IMG/VR virus record: IMGVR_UViG_3300013233_000093
Span: 158,907 to 222,906 of that record
Direction: 5' to 3' (one strand)
Source: a virus
Length of the DNA stretch: 64,000 bases
A model generated the notes under the pieces. It saw only the letters and a program-made list of their open reading frames with translations, made no database searches and was not told where the DNA came from. Of the stretch, positions 49,887-58,465 are shown one piece after another. Each line of letters begins with the position of its first letter. Position 1 is the stretch's first letter. A program made the position numbers and the translations under genes.

Positions 49887-51116
49887 CTAACTTTCGGTTC
49901 TGTTTTCATACACATCCACGATTTGTTTAAGCAGTTTGTACCGGATCTCTAATTCTCGTGCGTACGCAGATCCAACTTTAACTATATAATTGGAAAGGTT
50001 CTTCACCAGAGTAAGCTCCCCCAGGTAATACTTGATAAGCATCGAAATAAACACAACGTCTTCGTCTGCTGCGTTGGGATTACCTGCCCTTGCCATAACC
50101 AGTTCGTCCACGATCTTGCTGAATGCCAGTCCCCACGCGTCTAGCACGGCACATATGTCACCGGCTTTAAGCCAAGCGCTTCCCCAGTCCTTGTCAGTGA
50201 ACTCTTTACCAAAAACGAATCGTGATACCTCCGGTTCGTTAGAAAAGTCATTATCTGGAGCAATCGTTATACCAGGTGTTGCCTTCCCTCTAACATAATC
50301 TACCTTTATGGCGACGGACGCACCAGTTCCTGGCAACTTGAAGTTTGTTTCAAACTTAATATCTTCACCAGACGTCGTGCGGTGCGTGGTTCCTGCAGCA
50401 TTGTCCCAGTCACGATGCCTTTGTTTCAAGTGCCACTCGAATTGTTCCGACGCTATTACTGCACCATCCGCGCCACTCGGCTGGTACTTCTGTAGAGTGT
50501 CGCTCTTATTAAATATGTCTCCGTATGCAAGTAACGCCTGCACCCCCCTACCGTCCCACGGACCCCAGTCTACGGCGCCGTCTTTTATAATTAACGTTTT
50601 CTCGATCTCTAGCCTAGAAAAGGTACCAAAGGACTCTATTTCATCAATCACACTTGATTCAGGATACGCTGGCTCAACTACCATATTCAACCCAGCGACG
50701 TCTAAGATGGTTTTCTTAGATATCTTACCCGGACCTACAAGTGACGCCGCCTTGGGTAAGATGTTCAAGCATTTATGCCGATACGTATCGATCATGTTAA
50801 CCACCGCGCCCGCCTTGCCGCCAACCTTTACATATTTGTCTTCGTACACAGACCCGGGTACGCCGTTCTTACCAGACTTCTTACCACCTGTAAGCCATGC
50901 AAAGAAACGTTTTACTTGTTTCTTTACAAAATCCACTGCGCGCATCACCGCTTTCCAAATGGACGATGCAATTTTCTTAATGCCCTGCGTTCCTATTTGG
51001 GAAGCATATGGGATGTTGTTTACTGAGCCAAGTTGCGTCAACAATACAGTAGCGTCTGCAATGCTGGTGTCGAAACTCTCTGATAGTTCATCTTCGTAAA
51101 GCGTATAAGCAGTCAC
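49887..51116 (-). CDS. Internal head protein family member, 409 aa
   Basis: Family signature: 'IKKIASSIWKAVMRAVDFVKKQVKRFFAWLTGGKKSGKNGVPGSVYEDKYVKVGGKAGAVVNMIDTYR'. The 45 residues before it are acidic and likely a propeptide. The unique domain has beta-type segments near 190-300. It is divergent from the UvsX-like gene at 51199. The C-terminal ~100 residues are helical. Confidence 0.6.
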   Translation of the reverse strand: MTAYTLYEDELSESFDTSIADATVLLTQLGSVNNIPYASQIGTQGIKKIASSIWKAVMRAVDFVKKQVKRFFAWLTGGKKSGKNGVPGSVYEDKYVKVGGKAGAVVNMIDTYRHKCLNILPKAASLVGPGKISKKTILDVAGLNMVVEPAYPESSVIDEIESFGTFSRLEIEKTLIIKDGAVDWGPWDGRGVQALLAYGDIFNKSDTLQKYQPSGADGAVIASEQFEWHLKQRHRDWDNAAGTTHRTTSGEDIKFETNFKLPGTGASVAIKVDYVRGKATPGITIAPDNDFSNEPEVSRFVFGKEFTDKDWGSAWLKAGDICAVLDAWGLAFSKIVDELVMARAGNPNAADEDVVFISMLIKYYLGELTLVKNLSNYIVKVGSAYARELEIRYKLLKQIVDVYENRTES

Positions 51117-51198
51117 GATCTTTCCTTTATTTGTAGGGTATTTGGTATCTCATGAAGAGCGGTCACCCGCATGACATATTATCAAATAGGAGAAACAT

Positions 51199-52620
51199 AT
51201 GTACGAGGATTTTTCACCGGCTCCGCGCACAGTACCAATGCCAAACCTTGGCTGTCTGTTAGACGTGCCCACTGGGAGTTTCGTAGAAGGTCTAAGGGGG
51301 GAGATGATCCTAAACGGCGGGATGCCCGCCATCAGTTCTTTGGCAGGTCCAGGTAACGCAGGTAAGTCTGAAATCGCCTTTTACATCTGCGCGACTATCC
51401 TTGGTCGTTATAAGAACAGTCATTGGCATTACTATGACACCGAGTGCAGCACCACTTACGGACGTATCGAACGTTTGTTGGCACGTTATCCTGAGTTTGA
51501 TGACATCGACATTTCCGAACCTAATAAACGTTTTATTATGGTGAAGTCAGATCAAGTCATGGGCGACGTATGGTTTGATAAGATCCAGAAGTTCTTATTA
51601 GGTCGTATTAAGGACAAGAAGAAGCATCAAGTGGCCATGCCCTTTAAGACGCCTTCTGGTGGACCGCTAATGGGCTATCAGCCACTGGCCTTACTGGTAG
51701 ACTCGCTCACTGAGTTTAAGGTGTCTGCGGTACAGACAAAGCTTGTGGATAAAAACAACGTGGGTGATTCAGGCCAGAACATGGTCTTTATGTTAGACGG
51801 CAAAGCTAAGACGATCTTTATGTCACAACTGCCTAACATCGCAGCACGGTCTGGCACCCAGTGGTTGCTCGTGGCACACATTGGCATGAAGCATGAGTTA
51901 GATCCTTACGCACCTAAGGCACCTACACTGACGCATGCACGTGCAGGTCGTAAAGCTAAAGGTGTTCCTGAGAAGTTCAGTCTCATCAACGGACATCTGG
52001 TCGAAATCAGTAACTCTGTAGTGCTGAAGAACAGCAGTAAAGACACCTCGGCTAAATACCCACTCACAGCTACGGATAGAGAGCAAGACTGTAAAGACCT
52101 GATGGCCATCAACTCCATCAGCACTCGCAACAAAACAGGTCCGTCTGGTGTTGGGTATCAGTTCTTGACGACGCAGTCTGGTGGTGTGGACGCGGCACTG
52201 TCTGAGTTTAACTACTTACGTGAGCATAACGAGAACACAGCCGCTTGGGGCATGTCTGGTAATGTACAGAACTACCACCTAGACTTGCTTCCAGAAGTGA
52301 CCGTATCCCGTACCACGGTACGTAAAGTCATCGACGAGAACGCGAAGTTCCGCAGAGCACTTACGCTGACCACGGATCTACATCAGATCATTTCTTTGTG
52401 GGGTGGCGACCAGACCAAGTTTGACCACACACTTATTGTCCCACTGTCGCAACTGCACACCGATCTTAAAGAGATGGGATACGACTGGGATGATTTACTT
52501 AACACACGCCCTTACTGGCTTCCTGTAGACGAAGAAGAAGGCGAGCTACCTTACATTAGCATCTACGATTTGTTTCGTATGCGTGCTAAACTATACGTGC
52601 CTTACTGGCACGATAAATAA
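51199..52620 (+). CDS. UvsX/RecA-like recombinase ATPase, 473 aa
   Basis: A RecA-fold ATPase. Walker A is at residues 50-57 (G-P-G-N-A-G-K-S), the catalytic Glu region is near 'YDTECSTTYGRIERLL', and Walker B is 'PLALLVDSLTEF' near residue 170. 'WLLVAHIGMKHELD' corresponds to the strand and L2 region. It likely promotes strand exchange in recombination-dependent replication and repair. It is longer than bacterial RecA. An AGGAGAAA site precedes the ATG. phiKZ-like phages have a comparable UvsX-like gene beside RNase H and vRNAP genes. Confidence 0.75.
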   Translation: MYEDFSPAPRTVPMPNLGCLLDVPTGSFVEGLRGEMILNGGMPAISSLAGPGNAGKSEIAFYICATILGRYKNSHWHYYDTECSTTYGRIERLLARYPEFDDIDISEPNKRFIMVKSDQVMGDVWFDKIQKFLLGRIKDKKKHQVAMPFKTPSGGPLMGYQPLALLVDSLTEFKVSAVQTKLVDKNNVGDSGQNMVFMLDGKAKTIFMSQLPNIAARSGTQWLLVAHIGMKHELDPYAPKAPTLTHARAGRKAKGVPEKFSLINGHLVEISNSVVLKNSSKDTSAKYPLTATDREQDCKDLMAINSISTRNKTGPSGVGYQFLTTQSGGVDAALSEFNYLREHNENTAAWGMSGNVQNYHLDLLPEVTVSRTTVRKVIDENAKFRRALTLTTDLHQIISLWGGDQTKFDHTLIVPLSQLHTDLKEMGYDWDDLLNTRPYWLPVDEEEGELPYISIYDLFRMRAKLYVPYWHDK

Positions 52621-52630
52621 TGGAGGATTT

Positions 52631-52984
52631 ATGAGCATTCTCGTAAACCAGATACACATGAACTTGTTGTCCCATGTGGACAATGACTCGGCGGAGATCT
52701 TTATGGCAGACGTTACGTTTGCCCTGGGCGACATGGACACCATCAGCACGCGTTATCACGCTGGTTTAGTACGTACATGGCTTGGCAGTTACTGGATATC
52801 TCAGATCAACGCCATTGGCCTAGATACGACGCACGTCTCACACGCACTCTTATACGGAGGTAACAACGAGACGTTTATCTCCATCTTCACCACCAGTGTT
52901 TTGCCCATGATTATGGAAGTGGGGTTATCTCCCATGCAAATGCCGTTACCTATGGAGGTGCGTCATGAGCAGGCAAGCTGCTGA
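52631..52984 (+). CDS. Hypothetical protein, 117 aa
   Basis: The ATG at 52631 follows GGAGGATT. Mostly helical with many Met and His residues ('FITTSVLPMIMEVGLSPMQMPLPMEV' type C-terminus). It overlaps the next gene by 20 bases, whose ribosome site lies inside it. It sits between the recombinase and the RNAP-like fragment. Function unknown. Confidence 0.7.
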   Translation: MSILVNQIHMNLLSHVDNDSAEIFMADVTFALGDMDTISTRYHAGLVRTWLGSYWISQINAIGLDTTHVSHALLYGGNNETFISIFTTSVLPMIMEVGLSPMQMPLPMEVRHEQASC

Positions 52985-53633
52985 GAAGCTTATCATCAAG
53001 TGGGTGAGTGAGTTGGAGAACGGCACTGAAAACGCCGCTCGCTACAAGGAGCTGTTTAAAGGCATGTCCAACAGTGCCTTTGAGACACTGATGATCTCCT
53101 TCCGTGACAAGAAAGCGTACGTAGGGATGGTGGTACCTAACTCGGGTAAGATAAAGTTATCCGCTAAGCGCTCGCAGGACGTGTGTGCTAAGTTAGGCGT
53201 TAAGTTATTCCAACGCATCATTTACACCGATGTGTCCAGTGGTGAGAAGCTACTGACGCCACGTAAGTACATGGTGTATCACCTTACCCAACGCAGACAG
53301 AACCAACATCTTGTGAAGAAGAAGTCCATACCTAAATCGGATACGGTTATCGACAACATGACGGGGCAGGTGACTGGCGGCGATAAAGGTTCTCGCATGT
53401 CCATGCCCGAGACACTGGTGCTTAGTGGTAAGGGCATAGAGCACGGGCTAGTGGAAATGCTTAAAGTCCGCGGCGGCGACCGGGAAGCCAGTTATGCAAT
53501 GAAGAAGTCGCTGCGTGAAACAGGTGGCTTTAGTCTGGCACCTATTGTAGACGCAGGCACGAAACCCACTTCGGTTAAAACACTGGCGGCTTTACTGAAG
53601 GCAATGCATCTTGATAACACATTGGGGAAATAG
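52965..53633 (+). CDS. Probable virion RNA polymerase beta C-terminal subunit (split)
   Basis: The order of motifs resembles the C-terminal part of bacterial beta. 'GEKLLTPRKYMVYHLTQRRQNQH' corresponds to the 'G..Y.lkL.H.v.dK.H' segment, and 'TGGDKGSRMSMPETLVLSGKGIEHGLVEMLKVRGGD' corresponds to 'GGkaqfGGqRfGEMEvwAL.A.GA...L.EmLt.kSDD'. phiKZ-type phages split beta and beta' into several genes, one small fragment lying near UvsX. At 222 residues it fits. The match is by eye and the start follows GGAGG. Confidence 0.5.
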   Translation: MSRQAAEKLIIKWVSELENGTENAARYKELFKGMSNSAFETLMISFRDKKAYVGMVVPNSGKIKLSAKRSQDVCAKLGVKLFQRIIYTDVSSGEKLLTPRKYMVYHLTQRRQNQHLVKKKSIPKSDTVIDNMTGQVTGGDKGSRMSMPETLVLSGKGIEHGLVEMLKVRGGDREASYAMKKSLRETGGFSLAPIVDAGTKPTSVKTLAALLKAMHLDNTLGK

Positions 53634-53636
53634 CAC

Positions 53637-54089
53637 ATGTCCATAGTAGATCTAGCAAGAGATGTACTGAGTCAAGTGTACAGTAGTTTACACATGCATG
53701 ATAAACATTTACGGTCTGCTGGTCGTAGTAAAACGTTTCGGCAGTTGTACGATTATGCCATAAGTACGATCGAGCCGGTAACTGTGATCGGTGACATCGA
53801 TGCGCAGAATGCGATTTACGAAAGTATGGGGGACGTGTCGGACGGTTACATGTTGATATGGGGTAACATGATGACTGTCTCTCCTGAGTTACGCGGCAAG
53901 GTGAAGGTTCTGGCGGATGCCCTTGCAGTCACAGCACCGCTGTATTACGGCACTGATGTAGAAGATGTGGCGGTGGCTGTAGCAAGCGAGTTTAAAGGGT
54001 TTCCCCAGTTGATGGTAATTGCGTTAACCAGATTACTTACACCAGACCACATGCAGGACATAATGCGAGGACAATCTACAGATGAATAA
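53637..54089 (+). CDS. Hypothetical protein, 150 aa
   Basis: Helical protein with no recognised motif. It begins three bases after the RNAP-like gene and overlaps the next by 8 bases, so it belongs to the recombinase/polymerase operon. The C-terminal half is hydrophobic-acidic ('VKVLADALAVTAPLYYGTDVEDVAVAVASEFKG'), compatible with a small structural or assembly factor. Confidence 0.7.
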   Translation: MSIVDLARDVLSQVYSSLHMHDKHLRSAGRSKTFRQLYDYAISTIEPVTVIGDIDAQNAIYESMGDVSDGYMLIWGNMMTVSPELRGKVKVLADALAVTAPLYYGTDVEDVAVAVASEFKGFPQLMVIALTRLLTPDHMQDIMRGQSTDE

Positions 54090-54798
54090 GACCGCTACGT
54101 TTCTTGTAAGTATGGATTCGCTAATGGATACATTTCTTGGTACAATCGCAGGCATTAACTACGATCATGCAGAAGCGTTACTAGCCAGTGGTAAGTATCA
54201 CACACGTGCCTCTAACAAGGTGGAGATGTTTGTCCCAGAGATCGACGGTGAACTGGTGCGTAAGGTCTACAAGATACGCGACCGCAGTACGCTGTTTTAC
54301 AGCGGCATGACCAACATGGTAGGTGTATTGCGCGAGAGCGTCACCACAGCCGTGACCGGCGAGCAGACAAAGCCAGGAAACACAAAGGTGCATTTAGTGA
54401 TTAATACCTGGCCGTACGACCTAAGCGCAGACGAGATAAAAGAACAGGAGATCGTCATATCCGGGCACACCTGCGCATCAAAGGTAACCAGTATTTACCG
54501 ATCACCGGAGGATCTTACCCCGGACTATATATCCGAGTTCGATGCGTTTACATGGCACGAGTTAGACGGCTGGCTTTCGATGCATCTGGATGCGTTGAAA
54601 ACGGGTGTAATGAAGGAAGTCAATTGTTACTTCCCGGTGATCGCGGTGGTGGATGAAGAGGAAGCTGAAGAGATGCATGACGGATACATAGCACACCACG
54701 TCACGCATGCGCTCGGACAGTACTTCGTTTACAATGGCATGCCGTTGCATTACTTTTCCTTGTTTATGCCCACGGAGCATAATGACCAGGCACAATAA
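54082..54798 (+). CDS. Hypothetical protein, 238 aa
   Basis: Mixed alpha/beta protein with an acidic patch near the C-terminal third ('VVDEEEAEEMHDG') and His-rich segment ('YIAHHVTHALGQYFVYNGMPLHYF'). No family recognised. Last gene of the operon from 51199, ended by a bidirectional terminator. Confidence 0.7.
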   Translation: MNKTATFLVSMDSLMDTFLGTIAGINYDHAEALLASGKYHTRASNKVEMFVPEIDGELVRKVYKIRDRSTLFYSGMTNMVGVLRESVTTAVTGEQTKPGNTKVHLVINTWPYDLSADEIKEQEIVISGHTCASKVTSIYRSPEDLTPDYISEFDAFTWHELDGWLSMHLDALKTGVMKEVNCYFPVIAVVDEEEAEEMHDGYIAHHVTHALGQYFVYNGMPLHYFSLFMPTEHNDQAQ

Positions 54799-54808
54799 GC
54801 CTGGTCAT
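54782..54808. terminator. Bidirectional terminator
   Basis: A 10-bp stem (54782-54791 with 54799-54808) overlaps the stop codon of the + strand gene and faces a convergent gene. Confidence 0.7.
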
Positions 54809-54814
54809 ATTGAG

Positions 54815-55168
54815 TTAATCCTCACCCATGATTTCTTCATAGGTTATGTTGTCTGCGCCTGTATGGGTTTCACCCTCGCCGACCTCATACGCCTCGAGTA
54901 ACGAATCGTCTACCTCAACGGATCGTGCCACAGGGTTTATCACCTTGACATCCTCTCTTGTCTCGCGCAGCACCGACACCAGGGCTGCTGCGATTTCTTT
55001 AACCGTATCGTCTGCTTTTTCGGCAGACGTTATGCGCATTTGCCCAAGGGACGTATTAGACATCGAGGTCATAAGTGTAACCTTCGCCTTGTCTATAACG
55101 TCATCGGAGTTTAGCATCTGTAAACGCTGCCGCTGTAATTCATCTAACATCTCTTCAGGGGATAACAT
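54815..55168 (-). CDS. Hypothetical acidic protein, 117 aa
   Basis: Helical N-terminal half ('SPEEMLDELQRQRLQMLNSDDVIDKAKV') and a very acidic C-terminus ('EVDDSLLEAYEVGEGETHTGADNITYEEIMGED'). A GGAG-type site precedes the ATG. Single - strand gene beside an early promoter. Acidity could mimic DNA or serve as a scaffold tail; both are guesses. Confidence 0.65.
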   Translation of the reverse strand: MLSPEEMLDELQRQRLQMLNSDDVIDKAKVTLMTSMSNTSLGQMRITSAEKADDTVKEIAAALVSVLRETREDVKVINPVARSVEVDDSLLEAYEVGEGETHTGADNITYEEIMGED

Positions 55169-55211
55169 AATCCGTCTCCTATGTAAATCGACATAGCATT
55201 AAGCCTCGATG

Positions 55212-55242
55212 ATTATTCAAAACTATATCACTATTATGATAT
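55212..55242 (+). promoter_or_regulatory. phiKZ-type early promoter
   Basis: The core TATATCAC at 55224-55231 lies within the full early motif. It is followed by CTTAGGAAATGTATTGATG, one base different from the leader at 8088. Confidence 0.7.
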
Positions 55243-55262
55243 TCTACTTAGGAAATGTATTG

Positions 55263-55544
55263 ATGTGTGAGATTCGCGTTTACCGTTACAAGACGACTAT
55301 GTCTAAAATGCAGAGTCAGATTCTGCACCAACTAAAGCGTTTGGTTCCAGACGACGAGGTTATCGAGGTACCCAGTTGCATGTACGTTTGGAACGGCAAC
55401 TCATTGATGTTTGGCGGGGAGGATGTAATTCGGCTTGGTGCAGACGTGCCTCAAGAAGAGCCGATAAAGCTGGAGGCCGTTTGTAAGAACGGTGAGTTGG
55501 ATGTAAGTGTACATGCACGGTATCGAGAGGAAATACCATGGTGA
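55263..55544 (+). CDS. Hypothetical early protein, 93 aa
   Basis: The ATG at 55263 is in the conserved leader after AGGAAA. Beta-rich in the middle ('CMYVWNGNSLMFGGEDVIRLG'), no membrane segment. It is an early-promoter unit inside a late region. It overlaps the next gene by 7 bases. Confidence 0.65.
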   Translation: MCEIRVYRYKTTMSKMQSQILHQLKRLVPDDEVIEVPSCMYVWNGNSLMFGGEDVIRLGADVPQEEPIKLEAVCKNGELDVSVHARYREEIPW

Positions 55545-56050
55545 GGGAATGGCTTAACGGTTTAAGGATTGCTCATAAGAAGTATGTACTGCGCGTCTTA
55601 CTTAGTAAGGGCGCAAGCATATCCCATCCACAAGTTGTGGCTGTGTACTGTGAACTGCTTTCGTTAACGCCGGTAGCGGACGTTAACTATAACCGTGTAA
55701 ACAAACTGGAAATAAACACATCTGTGAGGTCGTTGGATCATCTTGCCACGGCGCTGATGGAATCACTGAGATCCTTAAAGGATAGTGGGCGTATTGCATC
55801 TAATGCCAGACATTACTACACAGACGTCACAGAGGTAAACGCGGCCACTTGGCTGCAGACAGAATCGGGAGGAGCGGGAGACGCACGAGGTCTAGTGGAC
55901 CTTGTCGTTTTACGCCTCACCCTTATTTACCAACAGATTAAAAAGAACAACGAAGTATCTATGCACTCGTATGCCTATCGTCAAATGACGTCACTGGCTG
56001 AATGCAATCGTGCTTTGTTGGATCTGTTGGAGCGTATGAATGAACCATAA
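55538..56050 (+). CDS. Hypothetical protein, 170 aa
   Basis: Helical basic protein. It starts on an ATG overlapping the upstream stop. 'MSLRSLKDSGRIASNARHYYTDVTEVNAATW' type sequence offers no family. It may be co-expressed early with the gene before it and the two after it, since no terminator intervenes before 57173. Confidence 0.65.
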   Translation: MVREWLNGLRIAHKKYVLRVLLSKGASISHPQVVAVYCELLSLTPVADVNYNRVNKLEINTSVRSLDHLATALMESLRSLKDSGRIASNARHYYTDVTEVNAATWLQTESGGAGDARGLVDLVVLRLTLIYQQIKKNNEVSMHSYAYRQMTSLAECNRALLDLLERMNEP

Positions 56051-56067
56051 AGGAGCTGAGAAGCGAA

Positions 56068-56694
56068 ATGAGTTCAAAAGAAACGTCAAAAATGGGCGTC
56101 TTTATAGACAGCCTAAAATTACCTCAACAGGTAAACCGCAGCACACCTGCTAAACTTTGGCATAGATCGTTACTTGCCGTTAAGATGAAGCCGGATGTCT
56201 GGAACCGTTTAATCAACGAATGGAGGGAGGTGCAGGCTAAGTTGCTTGGTAATTCTAAAGCTATTAGCTTGAAGACCAATACGGGCGACGCGTTAGCGGG
56301 TGACCGCATGACGTGGATGCACTTCGAGCGTGGCGTATCCATCATCAATGCGGACGGTCGATTTAAACGGGTGACTGTGACGATCGAGTACGAGGAGTTC
56401 GACGGAGATGTTATTGTCTGTAAGGAGGACATTTACAACGCGTCTTCCACACGTGCCATGACACCTGTGGGGCATGCTAAGTACACCACGCTCACGCCAG
56501 GTGGCAAAGCGGTGCCAGGTAACGCATACCTTATAGACGGGTTCTCTTCTAAGGTAAATGGTAAGGTGTTACGATTCAACGGTGTGACGCCACTCACGGT
56601 TCCGGCGGGAACATTTGATACCCTGACTGTTGTGGGTAACTACGTACTGGATGCGAACAGCTATCCTTCTAACTTATGGGCGGGTGTAAGATGA
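56068..56694 (+). CDS. Hypothetical protein, 208 aa
   Basis: The ATG follows GGAGCTGAGAAG. The N-terminal half is basic and helical. The second half is beta-rich with a regular strand pattern ('RFKRVTVTIEYEEFDGDVIVCKEDIYN', 'KVLRFNGVTPLTVPAGTFDTLTVVGNYVLDANS'). It overlaps the macro-domain gene by 4 bases (ATGA), so the two are coupled. Confidence 0.7.
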   Translation: MSSKETSKMGVFIDSLKLPQQVNRSTPAKLWHRSLLAVKMKPDVWNRLINEWREVQAKLLGNSKAISLKTNTGDALAGDRMTWMHFERGVSIINADGRFKRVTVTIEYEEFDGDVIVCKEDIYNASSTRAMTPVGHAKYTTLTPGGKAVPGNAYLIDGFSSKVNGKVLRFNGVTPLTVPAGTFDTLTVVGNYVLDANSYPSNLWAGVR

Positions 56695-57158
56695 ACGAAG
56701 TAACTGGCGATATTTTCGAGTTGTTGGAAAGTGGCAAGTACGACTGTATGTTGTACATAAAGAACTGTGCAGGCATTCCCATACCGTCGATTGGGGTTGC
56801 GGTGCATAAACGGTACGCACTTGACACTGGCGATGTGGGGATCAAATACGCGCACGAGTTATTAGGCACTTGTGATTACACAATCGTTCATACCACAGCA
56901 GGCAGTGTCACAATAGCGGGTTCTTACGCATGCTTGTTGCCGGGCAAACCGAACGATCGCAGATTCGATTATGCTGCATTTGAGTCCAGCCTGGTTAAAC
57001 TTAGAGAGCAGTTGATCCTGACTGGTTCTAAATCGCTGATTTTTCCAAAGATCGCCACTGGCTGTCAGGGTGGACGATGGAGAAAGGCTAAGAATATTAT
57101 GGAGCAAACGCTTCACGACATTGATCTTACTCTGGTTAGGAGACCCGTTCCAGATTAA
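56691..57158 (+). CDS. Macro-domain protein (ADP-ribose binding or hydrolysing)
   Basis: 155 residues. The start 'VTGDIFELLESGKYDCMLYIKNCAG' matches the first strand and Asp of macro domains ('GDI.....D.ivn.aN'). The end 'LIFPKIATGCQGGRWRKAKNIMEQTL' matches their 'P.ig.G..gg.w..v..ii...l' loop, as in TARG1/YmdB-type enzymes. Such proteins bind ADP-ribose or remove it from proteins, nucleic acids or O-acetyl-ADP-ribose. In a phage it could reverse host ADP-ribosylation or NAD-based defence. ATG 56691 is chosen on the ATGA overlap. Confidence 0.7.
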   Translation: MNEVTGDIFELLESGKYDCMLYIKNCAGIPIPSIGVAVHKRYALDTGDVGIKYAHELLGTCDYTIVHTTAGSVTIAGSYACLLPGKPNDRRFDYAAFESSLVKLREQLILTGSKSLIFPKIATGCQGGRWRKAKNIMEQTLHDIDLTLVRRPVPD

Positions 57159-57172
57159 CCTTTGTTGTTTTA

Positions 57173-57205
57173 GGATGCCCCTCGCGGGTATCCTTTTTTT
57201 TTATT
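57173..57205 (+). terminator. Intrinsic terminator
   Basis: An 8-bp stem with one G-U pair (from 57173, loop CTCG) is followed by a run of nine or more T residues. Confidence 0.85.
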
Positions 57206-57229
57206 TGTTTTTTATAAAAGGCAACGGCC

Positions 57230-58414
57230 ATGGCAGCATTAATAAAACCAAGTATTTTTGAATCGGGTGCAGACGATGCACTCACAGTGGTCGATGTCTA
57301 TAACGGCGCTAATGTATTAGACCTTAGTGGTCTTGGCATAGAACTGCCCAGCCTACCGTCACTTGGGTTTGACTTCAGTACTGCTACGCTGGATGACTAT
57401 CTGGCACTTGGAGGCACATTACTGGCAGGTATTACATTAAGTCAGCTGCTGAAGGGCAAGTTAAACGACGGGCAACTGCGCAGACTTATACCCACGTTAT
57501 CCCGAGATATACTACCGCGTGCCATGTTGAAATGGCTTAGTGCGTATACACTCGGTGACGTAAACAGTGCGATGTCGAATTACATCAACTATCCAGGCAG
57601 TATAAATTTAGAATCACTTAGTGCAACAGACTTTACCCGATTAATGACGATCGTTGTTGCTGCATGGGTTTGGGATGTTAGTTTAACCGGTGGCAATGGA
57701 ATCGGCGGCGCAGGGTCTGTAACTTCTACTGCTGTGGGTGCACGCGTGGTGACAGGTGAGTATAGCGGTGCTGGCGCTATCGCTACTGCGATCTTTAGCT
57801 TATCGGGCACAACTGCAGTGCGTACTCCAGACGCCGCGAACGCACTTGTCCAAGCTGCGCTATCGCCACAAATAGACTACACGACCGACGACTATTCTAA
57901 TCGCGTGACTGTTTTTAGTGATTATGCTAATGTAAATGCGGCTGCAATATCGTTATACGAAGCGTTCTTAACTGCGGATAACCCAGTGACATACGCATCC
58001 GATTATATTATATCCAGCGTCATAAGGGAATTGGTAGATATGGGTGTTTTACAAACACCCGTTGCGCTTACTGCGTTGTTAGAAGTACCGTTATCTCCAG
58101 TCGAGCGGAAGCGCACGATTATTCAAATGCTTGGGCGATTTCAGCCTACGCCTGGGATGGATCCTACGGAGAACGCCAAGGTGTTTCTAGACGACCTTTA
58201 CACCATAGATCCCATGTGGGATAAGTTTATACGTAACGGTGTGGTGGAGCAGGATTTTACAATGTGGAAATGGAGTTATTATGCAGCGAGAAGCATATTG
58301 TTCCTAGACCCACGCACCAGGTCTGCTGCTGGTACTATCATGTTTTCATCCGTCAGTGCTAATCGACCAACACAGGTAATGACAAACACATATCCAAGAG
58401 TGTATTTCAAATAG
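57230..58414 (+). CDS. Putative virion structural protein, 394 aa
   Basis: Unknown. The chain is Leu/Ala/Thr-rich with moderately hydrophobic helices in the first 200 residues ('LDDYLALGGTLLAGITLSQLL', 'LMTIVVAAWVWDVSL') and few charges, then a more polar helical part. The composition fits an abundant structural protein. It is alone between two terminators and faces the convergent virion gene at 58466. Confidence 0.6.
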   Translation: MAALIKPSIFESGADDALTVVDVYNGANVLDLSGLGIELPSLPSLGFDFSTATLDDYLALGGTLLAGITLSQLLKGKLNDGQLRRLIPTLSRDILPRAMLKWLSAYTLGDVNSAMSNYINYPGSINLESLSATDFTRLMTIVVAAWVWDVSLTGGNGIGGAGSVTSTAVGARVVTGEYSGAGAIATAIFSLSGTTAVRTPDAANALVQAALSPQIDYTTDDYSNRVTVFSDYANVNAAAISLYEAFLTADNPVTYASDYIISSVIRELVDMGVLQTPVALTALLEVPLSPVERKRTIIQMLGRFQPTPGMDPTENAKVFLDDLYTIDPMWDKFIRNGVVEQDFTMWKWSYYAARSILFLDPRTRSAAGTIMFSSVSANRPTQVMTNTYPRVYFK

Positions 58415-58425
58415 TCGGCATAGAT

Positions 58426-58454
58426 CACTGTACTCGGTAATCCCGAGTACAGTG
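58426..58454. terminator. Bidirectional terminator
   Basis: A 12-bp stem (58426-58437 with 58443-58454) with a short loop sits between convergent genes. Confidence 0.8.
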
Positions 58455-58465
58455 CGTTTATGCTG

